Below the pieces are notes generated by a model. It made no database searches and was not told the DNA's origin. It saw nothing but the letters and a program-made list of their open reading frames with translations. This document shows, piece after piece, positions 63,220 to 64,000 of a stretch of 64,000 nt of DNA; position 1 is the stretch's first letter; each line of letters begins with the position of its first letter. The stretch comes from Hyposmocoma kahamanoa (taxonomy: Eukaryota > Arthropoda > Insecta > Lepidoptera > Cosmopterigidae): the NCBI RefSeq assembly GCF_003589595.1, contig NW_020654289.1, positions 7,866,776-7,930,775 of the forward strand. Reading direction: 5' to 3'. The translations under genes and the position numbers were made by a program.

Positions 63220-63680
63220 CGTTTCTGCCGCCAAGCTGTAATGTGAGCATTACTGCATCCCGGTTTCAGTAATGGTGAAATTTCAGGCACATTTTCATGA
63301 CTTCGAAGGCCTAACGGCTTACATCGTGGGCGCTGAATGCGGACGTCTCGGGTTCGATTCCCGGTAGGACCAATATGGGAAATTAACTTTTCTAAATTGG
63401 TTCCGGTATTCTGGGAAGTGCCCCAGAGGTAATTCCGTTGCTCTAGTACTCATAGTACAGGGAATTCCCTAGTTTGAGACCAGGCAATTGGTATGGTTGT
63501 CTGGAACATATTAGTATTATTATGAGACTTGTCAACTTAAGTCTCAGGGTGACAGGCGTAACGGCAGTGTCCCCCAGAACTTTGTAATTTAAAGCTCTAA
63601 GTAGCACTGCAACTGCTATAGACAGATGTGTCGCTTAACACCTGGTGTGCGACTTGTTCGTCCCGTCAATTATTTTTTTT
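63220..63680 (+). repeat. Repeat-B copy split by SINE-F
   Basis: Left part 63220-63292 (TTTCTGCCGCCAAGCTGTAA to TTTCAGGCAC), right part 63522-63680 (ATGAGACTTGTCAACTTAAG to GACTTGTTCGTCCCGTCAAT). Confidence 0.85.
63293..63521 (+). repeat. SINE-F, full copy nested in Repeat-B
   Basis: A box region CTTCGAAGGCCTAACGGCTT, B box GGGTTCGATTCCCGGTAGGA, body CTTTTCTAAATTGGTTCCGG, CAGAGGTAATTCCGTTGCTC, GGGAATTCCCTAGTTTGAGA and a TATTATTAT tail. Confidence 0.9.
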
Positions 63681-64000
63681 TAAATGAACTGGACTTCCTC
63701 TCGACGTATGTGCTCAGAAATACAATCGCAGGCAGGGAACTCCATTGTGCGCATAATACAAGATGATGAAAAGCGCTTAGTAGGCCTGAAGGGAATATCG
63801 ACTACGTAAGGATCATATCCCGCCGTACGTCTGGTATCATAAAAAAATTACACACATATACATAGTCATAGTCATATACATCATATTCTTGTGGCCAATA
63901 ATGAAAAAGAAAATTAGCAATCCCATAGAAGCCATAAAATATGATTTTCTATCTTCGGCAACCTCGCTCTACCAAATGAGTTGAATGAAATGAAGTCAGT
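63681..64000. other. no gene recognised
   Basis: Mixed composition. CTGGTATCATAAAAAAAT at about 63831 resembles a Repeat-B tail, but the preceding 140 bases do not match the family. Confidence 0.35.

Overview
The window looks like AT-rich, gene-poor intergenic or intronic DNA from an insect, most probably a moth or butterfly (Lepidoptera). The basis is the repeat content: several tRNA-derived SINE families, jockey/R1/RTE-type LINE 3' ends, mariner remnants and palindromic MITEs of the kinds usual in lepidopteran genomes. This is inference; no single-copy gene pins the species. There is one 400-base assembly gap (24182-24581). No complete protein-coding gene, rRNA, functional tRNA gene, CRISPR array or operon is visible.

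Repeats are named here by letters, because no library could be searched. SINE-A is a tRNA-derived SINE with a (TTA)n tail, about 13 copies. Repeat-B is a roughly 300-bp SINE-like unit, about 22 copies on both strands, the commonest repeat. Repeat-C has the edge AACCGACTTCAAAAA and the 3' end AGTACTCTGTACTGAGA, 9 copies in three subfamilies. Repeat-D is a palindromic unit with the core GGGCCCTTTACAGGTCCC, 9 copies. SINE-E has a tRNA-like centre with GGTTCGAATCC, about 8 copies. SINE-F has the head GGTTCGATTCCCGGTAGGAC, about 7 copies. SINE-G has 3 copies. Two-copy repeats I and J are also present.

Layout. 0-11 kb: mosaic of B, C, D, a 160-bp MITE, a 634-bp unit bounded by perfect 22-bp inverted repeats, a long hairpin at 7.7 kb, and two R1-like 3' ends. 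11.2-11.6 kb: a non-repetitive stretch holding a 47-codon ORF that starts like a signal peptide. 12-15.4 kb: direct copies of repeat I and a 451-bp MITE. 16.6-17.05 kb: a 71-bp minisatellite. 19-22.3 kb: four LINE fragments (a fifth small 3' end sits in SINE-A). 22.6 kb: MITE with TTA target duplication. 25.75-26.06 kb: an isolated, well-composed open frame, the best candidate coding exon. 27.5 kb: a SINE-E with perfect 113-bp direct repeats. 28-32.5 kb: mostly low-repeat. 33-44 kb: mariner-like elements, LINE 3' ends, nested SINEs and GC-rich MITEs. 44-56 kb: more nests, including a C copy split by an hAT-like element with an 8-bp target duplication. 56-62 kb: mostly low-repeat, some conserved-looking AT-rich blocks. 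62.5-64 kb: RTE-like LINE end and nested SINEs.

Nothing here forms a pathway or an obvious new molecular system. The interest lies in the insertion history (nested elements give relative ages), several undescribed-looking non-autonomous families, and two candidate host exons on the + strand (11.4 and 25.8 kb) that could belong to a gene with long introns.
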